This document shows positions 21,458 through 33,086 of a DNA stretch of 36,000 nucleotides, piece by piece. Source of the DNA: Isochrysis galbana. Taxonomy: Eukaryota; Haptophyta; Isochrysidales; Isochrysidaceae. The translations under genes were made by a program, and so were the position numbers. Location: NCBI GenBank assembly GCA_018136815.1, contig CM030943.1:2059620-2095619 (forward strand). The letters are read 5' to 3'. Position 1 is the first letter of the stretch; each line of letters starts with the position of its first letter. The notes under the pieces were generated by a model, which was not told the origin of the DNA, ran no database searches, and saw nothing but the letters and a program-made list of their open reading frames with translations.

Positions 21458-23129
21458 ATGGCGGAGGGAGCGCCGCCGAGGGAAGCTGAGGGGACCAGCG
21501 CCGCCCAGCCGACGCCGCCCGCAGGCTGTGCGCTAGACGAGCGGGAGGCCTCGTCGCCTGCTGCCTCCTCGAGCGCGCCCGCCAACCACCACACCGAACA
21601 GCCGCTCCAGCAGGAGGCCACAGAGCTGCTGCTCGAGGGCGAGGAAGAGCAAGGGAACGCCAGCAGTGTCCAGCCGGCTGCTCCTGGCCGCGGGCACGCG
21701 TCTGAGCCGCCCACAGAGGCGCGGAGGCGGCGGTATGACGCGTCATCGGGCCTCGCGCAGGGGAGCGGCACGGAGCGGGACGTCGATTGGCCAGGCACGT
21801 ATGGCAGCCTCGACCATGATGACGCCAATGAGCCAGGCGATCACACGCCTCGGCGCCGCGTCCAACCCCGGGAGAGACGCGCAGCCTTGCGCACGGTCCG
21901 ATCGCACGAGAAACTTGGGCTGAAACCACCGATGAAGTCGTCGCCAGCGGGCCGAAAGTCTATGGACGGCACGTTTGGCAGCCGCGTGTCGACGGATGAC
22001 GATGCGGCGTATGGGTCAGAGGATGAGGAGTATCGGCAGCTCGCGGTGGAGCGGGCGACAGCTCGGCTGTCTGAGACGCCACTCTACATCATCAAGGATG
22101 AAGAGTATCGGCAGGTAAGCCCACGCACCGCAATCAGGATGCTGCAGCGTGTAGAACGCGGCTCCGTCCTACACAGGGCCTCCGTGCATGGTGGACCAGT
22201 GTTTTACCCCCTATGCGTCACCGGCACGTGCAGCTTGCTTGGCGACGCCTTGCGCGCTCGGCGCATCACCCGCTCAGGGCACCGCTGCCCCGACCCCGCA
22301 GAAGGAGACGGAGGAAAGCATGGCCAAACAGCTTCAGGTCATGCAAGAGCGCCATGAATACCACCGGCAGGTGGATTGGCTCGCGCTCGACCGGGAGGCC
22401 AAGCGCCGGGCGCGTGACGCGGCCCGCGAGTGCACCCACGGTCCGGTGGTCAAGCCCGACCGGTGGTCGTCGGTCACTCTGCCGCCTCTCAACAATAGCT
22501 ACTACACGGGTGAGCACATCCGAGCTGAGCGTGAGAAGTATGGTAAGTTCCTCAACGAAGCCAATGAGAAGCGCGAGGAGGCGGCGCGGCGCCGCAAGGC
22601 AGCTATGCGCTACGCTGCGCAAACAAAGCAGAGGATGCGTGAGAATGTCGCACACGGTGGGGGAACCACCCGACACCCGCGTCAGGCGGCTTCGCCGCCA
22701 CCACGCCTCGTGCGACGCATGTCTGGCCCAGAAGACACGACTGCCGACAAGACGTTCCCCAAGACCAAGGTTGGGCTCTTCCCTGCGGTGCGCTCGAACC
22801 AGAGCCTTAGCCCGACTCGCGAGCCGGTGCTTACCGCGCAGAAGAAACCCATGGAGGCGCCGGCCATCCAGGTCAACGAGATAAAGAGCCTAGCCATGCG
22901 CGCATCAGAGTTGAACCATACGCTCCAGCTGCTCGAACAGAACATGCACGCGTCAGCGTGCACGTTGCGCGGCTCCATCAGAAGCATGGAGGATGAGCCG
23001 GCTAGCCCGCTGGGAGAGACGGACGAGGAGTGGGCTTCCGCGATGAAGTCGCAGTCCCGCCTGTCGGATGTCTACGTGGAGTCGATCAGGACGAAGCTGA
23101 AGCTGCTCGAGGCGCTCCACGCGACGTGA
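21458..23129 (+). CDS. Unknown charged, coiled-coil protein
   Basis: Two exons: 21458-22114 and 22302-23129. The intron is 187 nt (donor GTAAGC, acceptor CCCCGCAG, phase 0), giving 494 aa. I do not recognise the family. The first ~180 residues are Ala/Pro/Glu-rich and probably disordered. DEEYRQ occurs twice, at 189-194 and at 214-219 directly before the splice junction. Exon 2 begins with a long charged helix (KETEESMAKQLQVMQERHEY). It has a possible conserved core WSSVTLPPLNNSYYTGEH, then a very basic/acidic helix REKYGKFLNEANEKREEAAR. A second helical segment near the end (SLAMRASELNHTLQLLEQNM) precedes an acidic tail and SIRTKLKLLEALHAT. A cytoskeletal or flagella-associated protein would fit the composition, but nothing proves it. 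Confidence 0.65.
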
Positions 23130-23410
23130 GCCGGCAAGTCCGAGCTCGCAAATGGCTCATGCTGCCAGTGAGTGACACGCACGGAGCGGGCGGGTCGGGG
23201 TGAGACTCACCACCGCAAGTCGTTGGGTGACAACACCTGATGCGACACGTCGTGGACAATGTTTGTGTACACATGGTCACGTGTATGGTGTGCAGTGTGT
23301 CGTGCATGATGCACGGTGCACAATTCACGATGCACGGTGCCGTCGTCTTGCATGGTGCGCAAGTAGCGGTGCATGGTGCTTGGTGTCGGTTATGAGTGAA
23401 TCAACCTTTG
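23130..23410. other. 3' flank with degenerate GATGCACGGTGC repeats
   Basis: Between about 23294 and 23380, variants of ATGCACGGTGC, GCATGATGCA and GCATGGTGC recur six to seven times, making a degenerate short repeat. No gene is supported. Confidence 0.5.
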
Positions 23411-23565
23411 AATAATCTCACCGCACACACGGCCGTGGACCCTCTGCTTTCTTTTCACGCAGCAAAAACTTTCTACACCCCCACTCCCCCAGCCCTTCCC
23501 CCCCGCCATCAGGCGACTCCCCCTGTGCACTACTAGAGGGAATAGGGGTGTAAGGGCCTAGATGC
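23411..23565 (+). repeat. Repeat family R2, copy 2
   Basis: Direct copy of 2895-3069. It ends within a few bases of the R1 copy at 23569, so the two families are adjacent here but separate at the first locus. Confidence 0.65.
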
Positions 23566-23568
23566 GAA

Positions 23569-24100
23569 AAAACTATCGTTGTAGGCTTTAGCGATGGAGA
23601 TGGAGCGCGCGCCGACCGCTCCCACCTCCCAGCCCCCCGCCATCACGACGCCCCACCGAGGCCGCCCCAAGCCGCCGGAGCCGAAGCGCTCACAGGCCTC
23701 ACCAATGCCTGACCAGGACGTCGACATGGCGACGCCTCCCTCCCCTCTCAAGCAGCCACAGACCTAGCTAGGGGCAGCAAGAAGAGTCCTGTTCCCTGCG
23801 CTGGCAACCAGGCTCAGGGCAATGCCCTGCCGCCCAACCCCCTCGCTTCTCCACCCAATCAAGGACTCCCCATGGAGGGGGGCAGCACTGATGTCCCCCA
23901 TGGTGGCAACTCCTAACTTCAGTGCACCCCTCGTGGGCGAGCACTTCACACAACAAACAACCAATCCAAGGCCAAGGCGCCTTTGCCTTTGCCTTTGCCG
24001 CCTGCAACAGCCAACTCAACAACAACTTCAAAGGTCATACGCTGAGGCAACTCAGCAAGCCTCCAAGGGCAAGAACCCTGCACAGCCACAACCGTAACCG
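23569..24100 (+). pseudogene. Repeat family R1, copy 3: decayed frame
   Basis: The terminal hairpin is degraded (AAAACTATCGTTGTAGGCTT). The ATG is duplicated (ATGGAGATGGAG, giving MEMERAPTAPTSQ), and the frame stops at 23765 after the DVDM and PPSP blocks. Later R1 blocks (PMVATPNFSAPL, SYAEATQQASKGK) are present in another frame up to about 24095, so this copy is frameshifted and not functional. Confidence 0.6.
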
Positions 24101-24417
24101 ACCAAGGGAGAAAATGGTGCCGTGGGTTCCAAGGGGGGACCTCGGTGCCCACGGCACCACTCGTAGCAGGCTCCAGACGCCAGACGCCTCAGATCCCACT
24201 TCCCACTTTGGAGTGGTGGCCGAGGCGCCTTCTTGGATCTGCGCGGGAACTGAAGGGAATGTCAGTTTGTGTGGAGAGGAACGGCCTGGCGAGCATGCGA
24301 AAACGTGTGCATCACGCAACATGCATGCTATGTATGGGTTCGGAGCGAGCGGGCGCGGGCGTGCAAGGTGAGGAGGGCAGCAGCGCACCGGTAGTGCCAG
24401 CGCCCTCGGTGTCGGTG
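24101..24417. other. Spacer between R1 copy 3 and the inverted R1 tail
   Basis: No gene or similarity to the other R1 copies was recognised. Confidence 0.35.
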
Positions 24418-24640
24418 TCGGCTCAAAGTTGGGCACTCGCGCGTATCACGGCACCGAGACGGTAGCGTTGAAGCCGGGGGCGTGGCCGATTTTGGCGTGG
24501 TGCACGCGGCCGGCTGCGGCGATTGGCGTATTGGCGTAGCTACAAGGGTGTAATTTGTGAATACGGTGCTTGGTGGGCCACCCAGTGCCAGTGCAACTGG
24601 ATCAACACCAAAACGCCGGCAGCCGGCAGCCCGCCCAGTC
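24418..24640 (-). repeat. R1 tail (B-A blocks) in reverse orientation
   Basis: It reads as the reverse complement of about 7316-7520. Landmarks are GGCTCAAAGTTGGGCACTCG, the GAAGCCGGGGGCGTGGCCGA block, GCCGGCTGCGGCGATTGGCG and GTGCAACTGGATCAACACCA, with small insertions. Confidence 0.7.
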
Positions 24641-25735
24641 TTCGTGCAAAGTTGGGGCTTTCGTCTCAACAACTGTAGCGTTTCGTGAGCGGCTGTTAGT
24701 AGTTAGTAGTGATACTCATGTGCATATCGATGTCAATCGCAATGCGTGTGCTGCGTGTTGATGATCGATGGTCAACCATAAACATAAAATATGTAGAGGT
24801 AGAGAAGCACATTTCGTGGAGTTTGTGAGCTAGTAGAGCTTATGGCTCCGTCACTAGTTGTGTATGCCTTGCATAAAGGGCATCAGTAAAAATATTCCGG
24901 AGGGGGCCCGAATACTTTTTAGTGCTTGGTCTCCAGAGGCTTCAAATTGGAAATTGGGGCCATTTTCCGAACATTTTGCCGGAGGACCCCCCATTTTTTT
25001 TGCTGATCTCTCATACCAGAACCTATAGAAAGCTTACTTAGGCCTCCATTTGCCCATTACCGATTTTGCCCTCCGCACCCCCCTAGTGAATGACCGGGCT
25101 AACAAGAGCCGGACACCACGACGCAGAGGGAGCACAAGACACAAGACTGCAAGCACCGCCATTCTATCACTCCCTGGCGCTCCCGCCGCGCCTCCCGCCG
25201 ATCGATCCCCTTCCATCACTTCGCATATCGAGCCAGTGGTCATGCTCATGCTCGATTGTCACATTGTCACTCTCCCTCTCCCTCTCTCACGACACCTCAC
25301 TCAGCACTCAGCACACACCTAGTCGACTAGTCGACTAGTTGAACCAGCGAACCAGCACCAGCACGCGCGACCCCCCCTTCCTAGCGATTCCGCGTGAAGG
25401 AACCTGGGGGAGGGGAAAGGGGAGGTTGATAGGTGACGACGGGTAATTAAGAGTAGCCTAAGCACTCTGCCAGACGCCGTGCACGTAGCGGTTCGTTTGT
25501 TCAGCTTTTTTTATTCGTACACCCAGAGGCTAATGGACTTCCTCTTTTTTTTTAGTAAAGCAGGTGTATTTTTGTGCCGATTGGATCGAAGTCGAACGAA
25601 CGGCCGCCCGCGCTCAGTCGGCGGCGGCGGCGGCGGAGCCTCAGCGCTCCTCTCTCTCTCCCTCCCCCATCCGCCCCAACCCTCTCCCCTTCTCCCGCTC
25701 CCCCCCCACCCCCACCCCCCCCACCCCCTTCCCTG
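24641..25735. other. Spacer and 5' flank of the Hsp70 gene
   Basis: An R4 terminal motif in reverse orientation is at about 25084-25103 (TAGTGAATGACCGGGCTAAC). A perfect 20-bp palindrome, CTAGTCGACTAGTCGACTAG, is at 25319-25338. The last ~80 bp before the ATG are C-rich (CCCCCCCACCCCCACC). I found no clear ER-stress element (CCAAT-N9-CCACG). Confidence 0.45.
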
Positions 25736-28700
25736 ATGCGCTGCCTCTCGCTGCTGCTGCTGCTCTCAGCGGCCCTCGCAGAGGAGCCTCTCGGTACTGT
25801 CATTGGCATCGACCTCGGTACCACCTACTCATGTGTGGCCGTCTACAAGAACGGGAGAGTCGAGATCCTTGCAAACGAGCAGGGCCACCGCGTAACTCCC
25901 TCTTGGGTGGGCTTCACCGATGGCGGAGAGAGACTAGTCGGCGATGGAGCCAAGGCTCAAGCCAGTCTGAACCCTGCAGGAACACTCTACGACGCCAAGC
26001 GCCTTATTGGCCGTTCGTTTGCCGACGAGGCGATACAGGCGGACATACCCTTCTGGCCCTTCAAAGTTATCGCAGACTCGAGGGGCAAGCCGTTGCTCCA
26101 GCTAGAGGTGGCGGGTAAGAAGAGGGCGCTCACGCCGCAGGAGGTTTCGGCGATGGTTCTCGGCAAGATGAGGGAGACCGCTGAGGCCTTTCTCGGAGAA
26201 CAGGTCAGCCGCTACAGTGAAGAAAGACGGCGAGGACGGGGCAGAGGTGCACGCGCCTTGAGAGCTTGGGTCGGGCAGAGGCGGCAAGAAAAGCGAGACG
26301 GGGCACAGTGGCGGTCGACAATAGGGAAGAGGTTACGGCGGGAATTGCGATGCAGAGCTGGAGGTTGCAGGATGATTTTAGTGCCATCTGGTTCTCACGC
26401 GGCCCCCTTCTGCCCGGTCGTCTCGCCTCGCGCGAAGGCTTGACGGTGGGAGTGCAGGAACACAAGGCGCGGTTTGTCGTCACAAGCGATGCACCATCCC
26501 GCCATTTGGGCGCGTTCGGGCAGCACTAGGAGAGCGCCTCAAGGAGCCTCGCATTTTCTACTAGTACATTCAAGTTGTATCTGTTGGTCCCCAAACCCGC
26601 CGCGCAGGTGCACAACGCCGTCATTACTGTGCCCGCCTATTTCAACGACGCGCAGAGGCAGGCAACCAAGGATGCGGGCGCCATTGCTGGCCTCAATGTG
26701 CTGCGGTGCGCTGCTTCTCTCACTTGCCGGCGCCATCCCATTCTCCAAATTGGCCCCTCTTCCGCCCGGCTTATCCTCCTCCATGCACGCATGCCTCTGT
26801 GTCCGCCTCGCGTCGCCTCTCGCAGCATTCTCAATGAACCTACAGCCGCGGCACTCGCTTATGGCTTCGATCGTTCTCTCGAGTCGGCAACAATCCTCGT
26901 CTTCGATTTGGGTGGCGGCACCTTTGACGTATCGCTCCTTGCGATCGACTCGGGTGTCTTCGAGGCAAGCCTTAAGGCCCAGTTGCCGCCACTGATCGCA
27001 GGGCGTGGCGAGTGCGCGACGTCTGCCTGCCCCCTGCGGCTAAGACCCTCCCAATACCTTTCCACCGCTTTTGTATCGATGCAGGTGCTCTCGACCGCGG
27101 GCGACACGCACCTCGGTGGCGAGGATCTTGATAACAGGCTGATTGAACACTTGCTCATGCTCTTCAACCGAAAGAACCCGAGCATCAACCTTGGCGCTTA
27201 CCCGGCCGCCATGCACAAATTACGTCGCGAGGCAGAGCGCGCAAAGCGTCAGCTCTCCTCGCAGACTGCGGTGAACGTCGAGATCGAGTCCATCCGGCCC
27301 GGCGTAGATTTGTGAGTGGAGCACACTCGTTGCACGCAAGGTAGTCGCACTGGGTCAGCAAAGGGCGCCTCGGAACCGACCTCCCCCTCTCCCTTCCATC
27401 CATAGCTCCGAGACAGTTACGCGCGCCAAGTTCGAGGACCTGTGCGCCGACCTCTTCCGCAAGACCATGCTGCCTGTGGAGCGTGTGCTAGAGGTGCGCT
27501 TTGAACCTCGCGCAATGCCGGCGCAGAGTGCGTCCCCTGTACTTGCGCGCACCTTGCCCTTCCCTCTCACCTCGCAACGCACGAGTCCGACCCCCTTTTG
27601 CTGCATTGGGGACCAATTAGGATGCGGGCATCTCTCGCAACGAAGTGGACGAGGTGGTCCTCGTTGGAGGGTCAACCAGGATCCCAAAGGTGCATTTCTC
27701 GGCATTGTGGCCGCCCTATGCTCACGCACCGTGCATGCCGACTTGATCCGAGTCGAGTGATGGCCCGCTGTTGTGTGAAGAGCCGGCTGTCACGTCGAGC
27801 CCCTTCCCCAAGTCGCTCGCCAGAAGACGAGCTCCTGCGCGCTTGCTTGCGTGGGAGGGACGGCGACCGCGATGTATTGCCCGGCCTGCCGCCAGTCTAC
27901 TTGAACTGCAGATCTTCTTCTAGCCCACCCGCGAGATTCACAGTGCGTTCCCTACCCACCCAGATACGCGACCTGCTCACCAACTTCTTCAACGGCAAAA
28001 CACCCAACACTAGCATTAACCCTGACGAGGCGGTAGCGTACGGCGCCGCTGTCCAAGTGAGTGCAGTCACCACTGCGCCGTCTAACCTAAGCCCATGCCA
28101 AGGAGCTGTCGCGGCCACACACCTGTAGGCGGGCGTCTTATCCGGGGAGCGCGACAAGAAGACTATGGATCTTTTGCTACTCGATGTGACGCCTCTCACC
28201 CTGGGCATCGAGACGACGGGTGGCGTGATGGACGTCCTTGTGCCTCGCAATACTGTCGTACCCGCAAAGGCGCGAGCAGGCCCGGCCAGTGGGGCTGCTA
28301 GAAGACAGCGCCTACGCCGCCGAACGCGCCCCGCATCCGTCGCGCGATGGGAGGAGAGAGGGGTGGTGGGGTGAGGGAGAAAGATTTGCTCTTGCTGAGA
28401 GTAGAACTCCCAGCAATATCCCACTTCACCGGCACAGGCTAGCAAATTATACACGAATGCCGAGGACGGGCAGCTTGCCGTGAATAATATGGTGTTTGAG
28501 GGCGAGCGGAAGCTGACGCGGGACAATCGCTTACTAGGCCAGTTTGAGCTCTCAGGATGGGCACCGATGCCCAAGGGGCAGGCGCAGATCGAGGTGCATG
28601 ACACGTGCCGTCGGCCGCCCCACTCCAAGCGGGTCCTACAGAATTCCCGGCGGGCCGCCGGAACTTCTCGTGATGGCCGTCCGCTCGTGCCATAACACCG

Positions 28701-29843
28701 GCTATACGTCGTTGCTTGCGTTATAGAGAGCCTGCTTTTGCCGCTGCGACGAGCCTTGCTCTTCCTGCCGTACGGTCTTCCATCATGCATCGCATTGGCG
28801 CACGGTGCCTGAGTGTCTCCTCTTCCTCTGCGTGATGCGCGCCCCGTATCCCTCGCAGGTCACATTTGACATTGATGTGAATGGCATCCTCTCCGTCTCC
28901 GCTTTGGAAAAAACATCTGGCCAGCGAGCGATGATCACAATAAAGAACTCGGACCGTCTCGCTGACGAGATCATTGCACGCATGATCAAGGAGGCGGAGC
29001 AGTACAGGTGGATGCATTGGAAAATGAAGCCAACCTTTTAGTAGGCGGAAAGTGCTACATTCGCCTCGATGCTCCTTCGACTGGTGTGCTGACATTCAAA
29101 CGGACCTTTTCAACTATTCAGGCGGGAGGATGAGCGAGCTATCGCGCGCGTACGCGCTCGGGCGGCGCTTGAGGACTATATCTACGCGGTCAGAAAGCAG
29201 CTTAAAGACACCGAGCTTCGAGGTCGGGATACGCCGCTTCGCACGCCCCGTCGCGGCACTTCTCACGCGTAGCCGCCCATGCGCATAGATTAACTCGCCA
29301 CGGCGGGCGCGCGTGCCGGTCGCACGCCATGCAGCCTTCTACATTTCTGGGCCGGCCTCCGTGGGTGAAAGCGTTCGCTACTCATCCTTAATGAGCTCAC
29401 ACCTTTCCCATAATTCTTACGCGCTACTTGCCCCCACTACCTTGTGGCTTGTCGGCTCTCAGAGCGCATGTTGGAGGAGGACGCAGACAAAGTTCTTAGA
29501 GAACTCGAGCTCGCTGACCAATGGCTTGACGACGATGAGGATACTAGTATGCGCGGACCTTGCTCCTCAATGCGTGCGATTGCAGTGGGAGCGTGGCGCG
29601 GCGTGTGCATGCCTCGCTGCCTACCTGTGTGTGTAGCACCCGTACATCACCCCCCCTCCCCCCCCTTCCCGCTCCCTAATCTCCGGTTGACACGAAGGCG
29701 CGGCGTCGTTAGAAGATGAGCTCATACGATTGCGGAACGAGGCTGTGGAGCCCATTTTGCGACAATATAGGAAGGGCGGGGTCAAAGCGGGCTCAGAGGC
29801 CTCTGATGAAGACTTGTACGAATTTGAGCACGGCGAACTTTAA
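25736..29843 (+). CDS. ER-lumenal Hsp70 chaperone (BiP/GRP78 type)
   Basis: Thirteen exons: 25736-26203, 26608-26705, 26826-26964, 27085-27311, 27406-27493, 27621-27689, 27964-28056, 28129-28269, 28438-28593, 28859-29007, 29122-29222, 29463-29546 and about 29698-29843. Together they give ~652 aa, the normal BiP length. BiP folds secreted proteins in the ER using ATP. Evidence: signal peptide [50 protein letters not shown]; the phosphate loop [53 protein letters not shown]; substrate-domain start [34 protein letters not shown]; and C-terminus YEFEHGEL, an HDEL/KDEL-like retention signal. Intron 3 (26965-27084) has a GC donor (GCAAGC). The intron after 28269 also seems to use GC (GCGCGA), with less certainty. 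The last acceptor is ambiguous (AAG at 29697 or TAG at 29712; both keep frame). Confidence 0.93.
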
Positions 29844-30710
29844 TTGGTGTAGGCCGATCGTTGTTGGCTACATTAAGTCAGACTTTTTGCGGTTTTGCAT
29901 GGCATTAATACTCGACGGGAATATCATCCGAAGCGCAGTCCTGCTAGAGTTTTCTTGTCTTTGCTTGCTTAACCCTAGTGCTGAGGGACCGAAGGCTTCG
30001 ACGGCGACGGAGCCCCTGCCTCACGAAGGGGATTGTTGCGGTTGGTGCATCGCTTATTCGATTTATGATGTTTGTGGCTAGGTGCGCTAGCTAACAAGAT
30101 GCTCTACAACACTACAATACAATTCTTAAGATGTAAGGTGGTTCCCCAGGTTTTCTTTAAGGGGCTACTTGGTGGGTGGGCGGAGGGTGCGCGCGGCCGC
30201 CAGCGAGGAGCTCTCTGGCCTTCACCGAGGACTGGGGGCCATGCATAGCATCTCGCATTCGATGACCCGCTGTACACACTCCCAGCTGAGCTTAGAGGAG
30301 GCGCAGGGGCCGCTGCTGCGACGCCCGGGCCGCGGCCGTAGCCCCTGCCCCTGCATGTCATACAGGTTGAGCGTGCGAGAAGGCCTTTGATCGTCGTCCG
30401 TCGTTGTCTGATCGGAGTGTTTGGGTTTGATTTCAGTCGAGTTATGTGAGAAAGTCGTGGGGCGAGAGTCGGAGTGTTTTCCTGGGTGTCTCTGTCCGTC
30501 GGCTCCTATCGTCAGCCGTCATCCGTCGCTCTCGCTCTCGTCGCTCTCGCTCTCGTAACACTGCTCATACCCTACAACCTCTCCTCGCCTCGCCAGCCCC
30601 TGCCATCACAGCCCTCCTCACACTTGCCCTCGCCTCTCGCCGCTCGCTCGATGTCGCTCTCGCCGCCGTCCTCGCCCTCGCCCAAGCCCGCCTGCCCGCC
30701 TGCTCCTCTG
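29844..30710. other. Spacer downstream of the Hsp70 gene
   Basis: No gene is supported. TCGCTCTCGCTC-type tandem repeats occur near 30526-30556. The left flank of the TIR element (TCCTCTG, 30704-30710) closes the stretch. Confidence 0.4.
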
Positions 30711-32611
30711 TAGGGCGGTCAAACAGGGCTTTTTAAGTACTAATATTGGGGGGGGGTCGACATTTTTGACCGTGAGCGGAAAGCCCCGGCGAAAGCGCCT
30801 CGGAGGGTCTCCCCGCCTTTTCAGAATCCTCGTCCGAAAAGACGGTGCGAAGTCCCGTCGGACCCCCCCCCCCTTGCACTTGCACACGCTCTGGCGGCTC
30901 ACACGAGCCGAACTGGACGTCGCTCCCACTGAGAGATGTGTTTCTTTAGTCTAAAAGGTGCCTACACACCTCTTAAATTAGGGGTCCGACGCCCCATATT
31001 GCCTATAAAGCAAATTTCAACCCCTGGTGCCCCAGCGATGACGTCCGCGCATGCACATACGCACCACACACAGCTCGCACACGGCCCATTCGGCTTTCAC
31101 AGGATGCTCCTTGACTGTCCCGACCCTCGCCCCGCACGATTCGCCCGGGCTCGCGATTGACGAGGAGCTGGAGCACCAGGACGCCATAGCGCTCGATGCT
31201 GCTCGCTGGTCGACAAAAGTTTGCTGGCCGCTGGCGGGACAGGTGCGCTGCCGATCGCGCCCGCTCTGGCGCAGGTCGACCAGGCCCATACCTACAATTC
31301 CTTTGCCGCCCCAAACGTCAGGTTCCCGACTCGTATTTCGACGTTGTGAGGCAGGGAGAACACCTGCCGCCAATGCTCAACCAGAGCATCGGCGGCAGGT
31401 GTTCTCTCTATGTTTTCGTCGGCTCCTCGGATTTTCACGTGCATCATAGGGCTGGTAGCAATCTAGAAATGTAATTTAAGCTAGCCTGCAGCGTGATCTG
31501 CGACAGCGCGACGCGCGCGGCCGAACAGTACTGTAGAATTGATTGCTTTTTGTTTGACGTCTAAAGGGAGAATTTTTCTCCGCACGGAGGGCTCGAAAAT
31601 TGGGCAGAAGGGCGAATTTCGAGCTCTAGACCGCCCGTTCTTTTGGCTACTAGTAGATTCAATATGTAATCTAGCCAAGCACCGGCCTGAAAGCTTCAGG
31701 CGTGATGGTTGCGATCGATTTCTGTGGGCAATCGTGTCGTGAATCACGATTGGACACCGGCTGCTTTGCGCTCATCTCGAGCCAACTTTTGGAATTTTTT
31801 GTACACTCGGATGACCTCCAAGGCCATTCACGTGCTCGGAGACACACAAGTCGTGCCCGCCAAGCACGGGCCAGTCAATAGTTTGCCCGTTTTTATAGCA
31901 CAACATCCCAACATGGAGCACAAAAAGTAGTTTTGTTTTCGCATTGACGTGCTGAATTGACGGACAGCCTCGTGTCTGCGAGCGTCTCACGTTCGATTTC
32001 GAGAGACAACCCCTTATTTTCTTTCGATGATTCGACAGTCTCATAAAAAAAAACATGCAGCGATGGTCGCTGGCCTCGCCAGTGGCCTCGCAAGCGGCCT
32101 GTGGCCGCTCTGGCGAGGGTCTGCGCGGCCAGGAGGCCAGCAGACACCCCCTCCCACCATGCTGAGGCGGTGCCGCGCGTGATGGGGCAGCCCATCATGC
32201 GCAGCACCGTCATTTTGACGCCTCGCAGCCTGCCGCGCACTGCATGCGCGCGAGGGGCTGGCAGCTGGTAGTAGATGCCAGCAGGGGCGAGGTGGAGGGC
32301 GCAGGCGACGCAATGCGCCCGCGCAGGGTTTTGTACTGCCTGCCCGGGGGTAACCGTGCCCGGGGAACGCAGGCGCGCGTCGCACAGCGCGACCTGTGGT
32401 GCACTTTTGTGGTCGACGTCGAATTCGCACGAGCGCGAAAACGTTTTTGGGTCTGTGTGTTGAATGGCGTCGAAAATGTGCATATTTCTCATTAGATTCT
32501 GCCAAATATACTCATTTCCAGTAGCATATCCTAAGATCTCGCGATAAAACCTCAATCTTGACTTAGTGAATTTTCACCGTTAGAAGTTAAAAGCCTTGTT
32601 TGACCGCCCTA
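30711..32611 (+). mobile_element. 1.9-kb TIR DNA element with 7-bp target duplication
   Basis: The left end TAGGGCGGTCAAACAGGGCT and the right end, read in reverse as TAGGGCGGTCAAACAAGGCT, match at 19 of 20 positions and continue into an A/T-rich TTTTTAA/TTTTAA block. TCCTCTG flanks both ends (30704-30710 and 32612-32618). Coding-like, spliceable fragments lie inside: about 31105-31241, ending RWSTKVCWPLAGQ before GTGCGC; and 31321-31398, VPDSYFDVVRQGEHLPPMLN, after CGTCAG and before GTGTTC. I do not recognise a transposase. TAGGG-type TIRs recall hAT-like elements, but those usually make 8-bp duplications, so the superfamily is left open. Confidence 0.7.
31356..31406. other. Strong hairpin: 22-nt arms, 7-nt loop
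   Basis: Arms 31356-31377 and 31385-31406 pair with a single mismatch (A31372/C31390). The outer 16 bases are GAGAACACCTGCCGCC and their exact complement. The hairpin sits inside the coding-like fragment of the TIR element and covers its possible 5' splice site (CAG|GTGTTC at 31398/31399). Confidence 0.8.
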
Positions 32612-32617
32612 TCCTCT

Positions 32618-32641
32618 GCTGACGGGCTTCAGCCCGTCAGC
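32618..32641. other. Perfect 10-bp hairpin with TTCA loop
   Basis: GCTGACGGGC-TTCA-GCCCGTCAGC begins at the last base of the right target duplication of the TIR element. It could be a terminator-like or insertion-prone structure; no function is shown. Confidence 0.7.
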
Positions 32642-33076
32642 GCTAGCCGCCGGTGCCGCTCGCGACGGAGTGGCTCAGAGCCCTCCGGTAGCGCTCGACT
32701 CGACAGTATCCTTTGGGGGTTCCCGCATTGCAAGGGCAGACCTGGAGCAACTTGCAGTGGTCCACACGTACTGTGATCACCCCGGCGCTCTCTTGTACTT
32801 TGAAAATGTGCAGGTGTGTTCTGACGGCGTGTCTCGACGAAAATCCGCGGGCCGCAGGATGTGTACTGCAAGTCGGAGAGATTTTATCATGCAGTGATTA
32901 TGAGGCTTGGTTGAGGGCATGCATATCGCACTAGGGGGCACCTAGGGGTCAATTGTGGGGCCTGCAAAGAATGGTGTGCTTTGCATAACCCCCCGGGACC
33001 ACTTTTCATGATTTACTTTTGTGTACAAGTCTCATTGTTATAATGATGTAAATGCATATGGAGTGGATGGAGGCCG
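32642..33076. other. Spacer between two TIR elements
   Basis: A frame at 32670-32897 has some coding-like character (IARADLEQLAVVHTYCDHPG) followed by a possible donor CAG|GTGTGT, but no family match, so I do not call it a gene. Confidence 0.3.
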
Positions 33077-33086
33077 GATAGGGAGC

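Noticed and set aside
31893..32555. 220-codon minus-strand frame in the TIR element as a transposase
   Set aside because: No catalytic pattern or conserved block seen. It runs opposite other coding-like fragments.
32670..32897. Small protein with a possible downstream splice donor
   Set aside because: Some residues look coding, but there is no family match, no partner exon and no start context.
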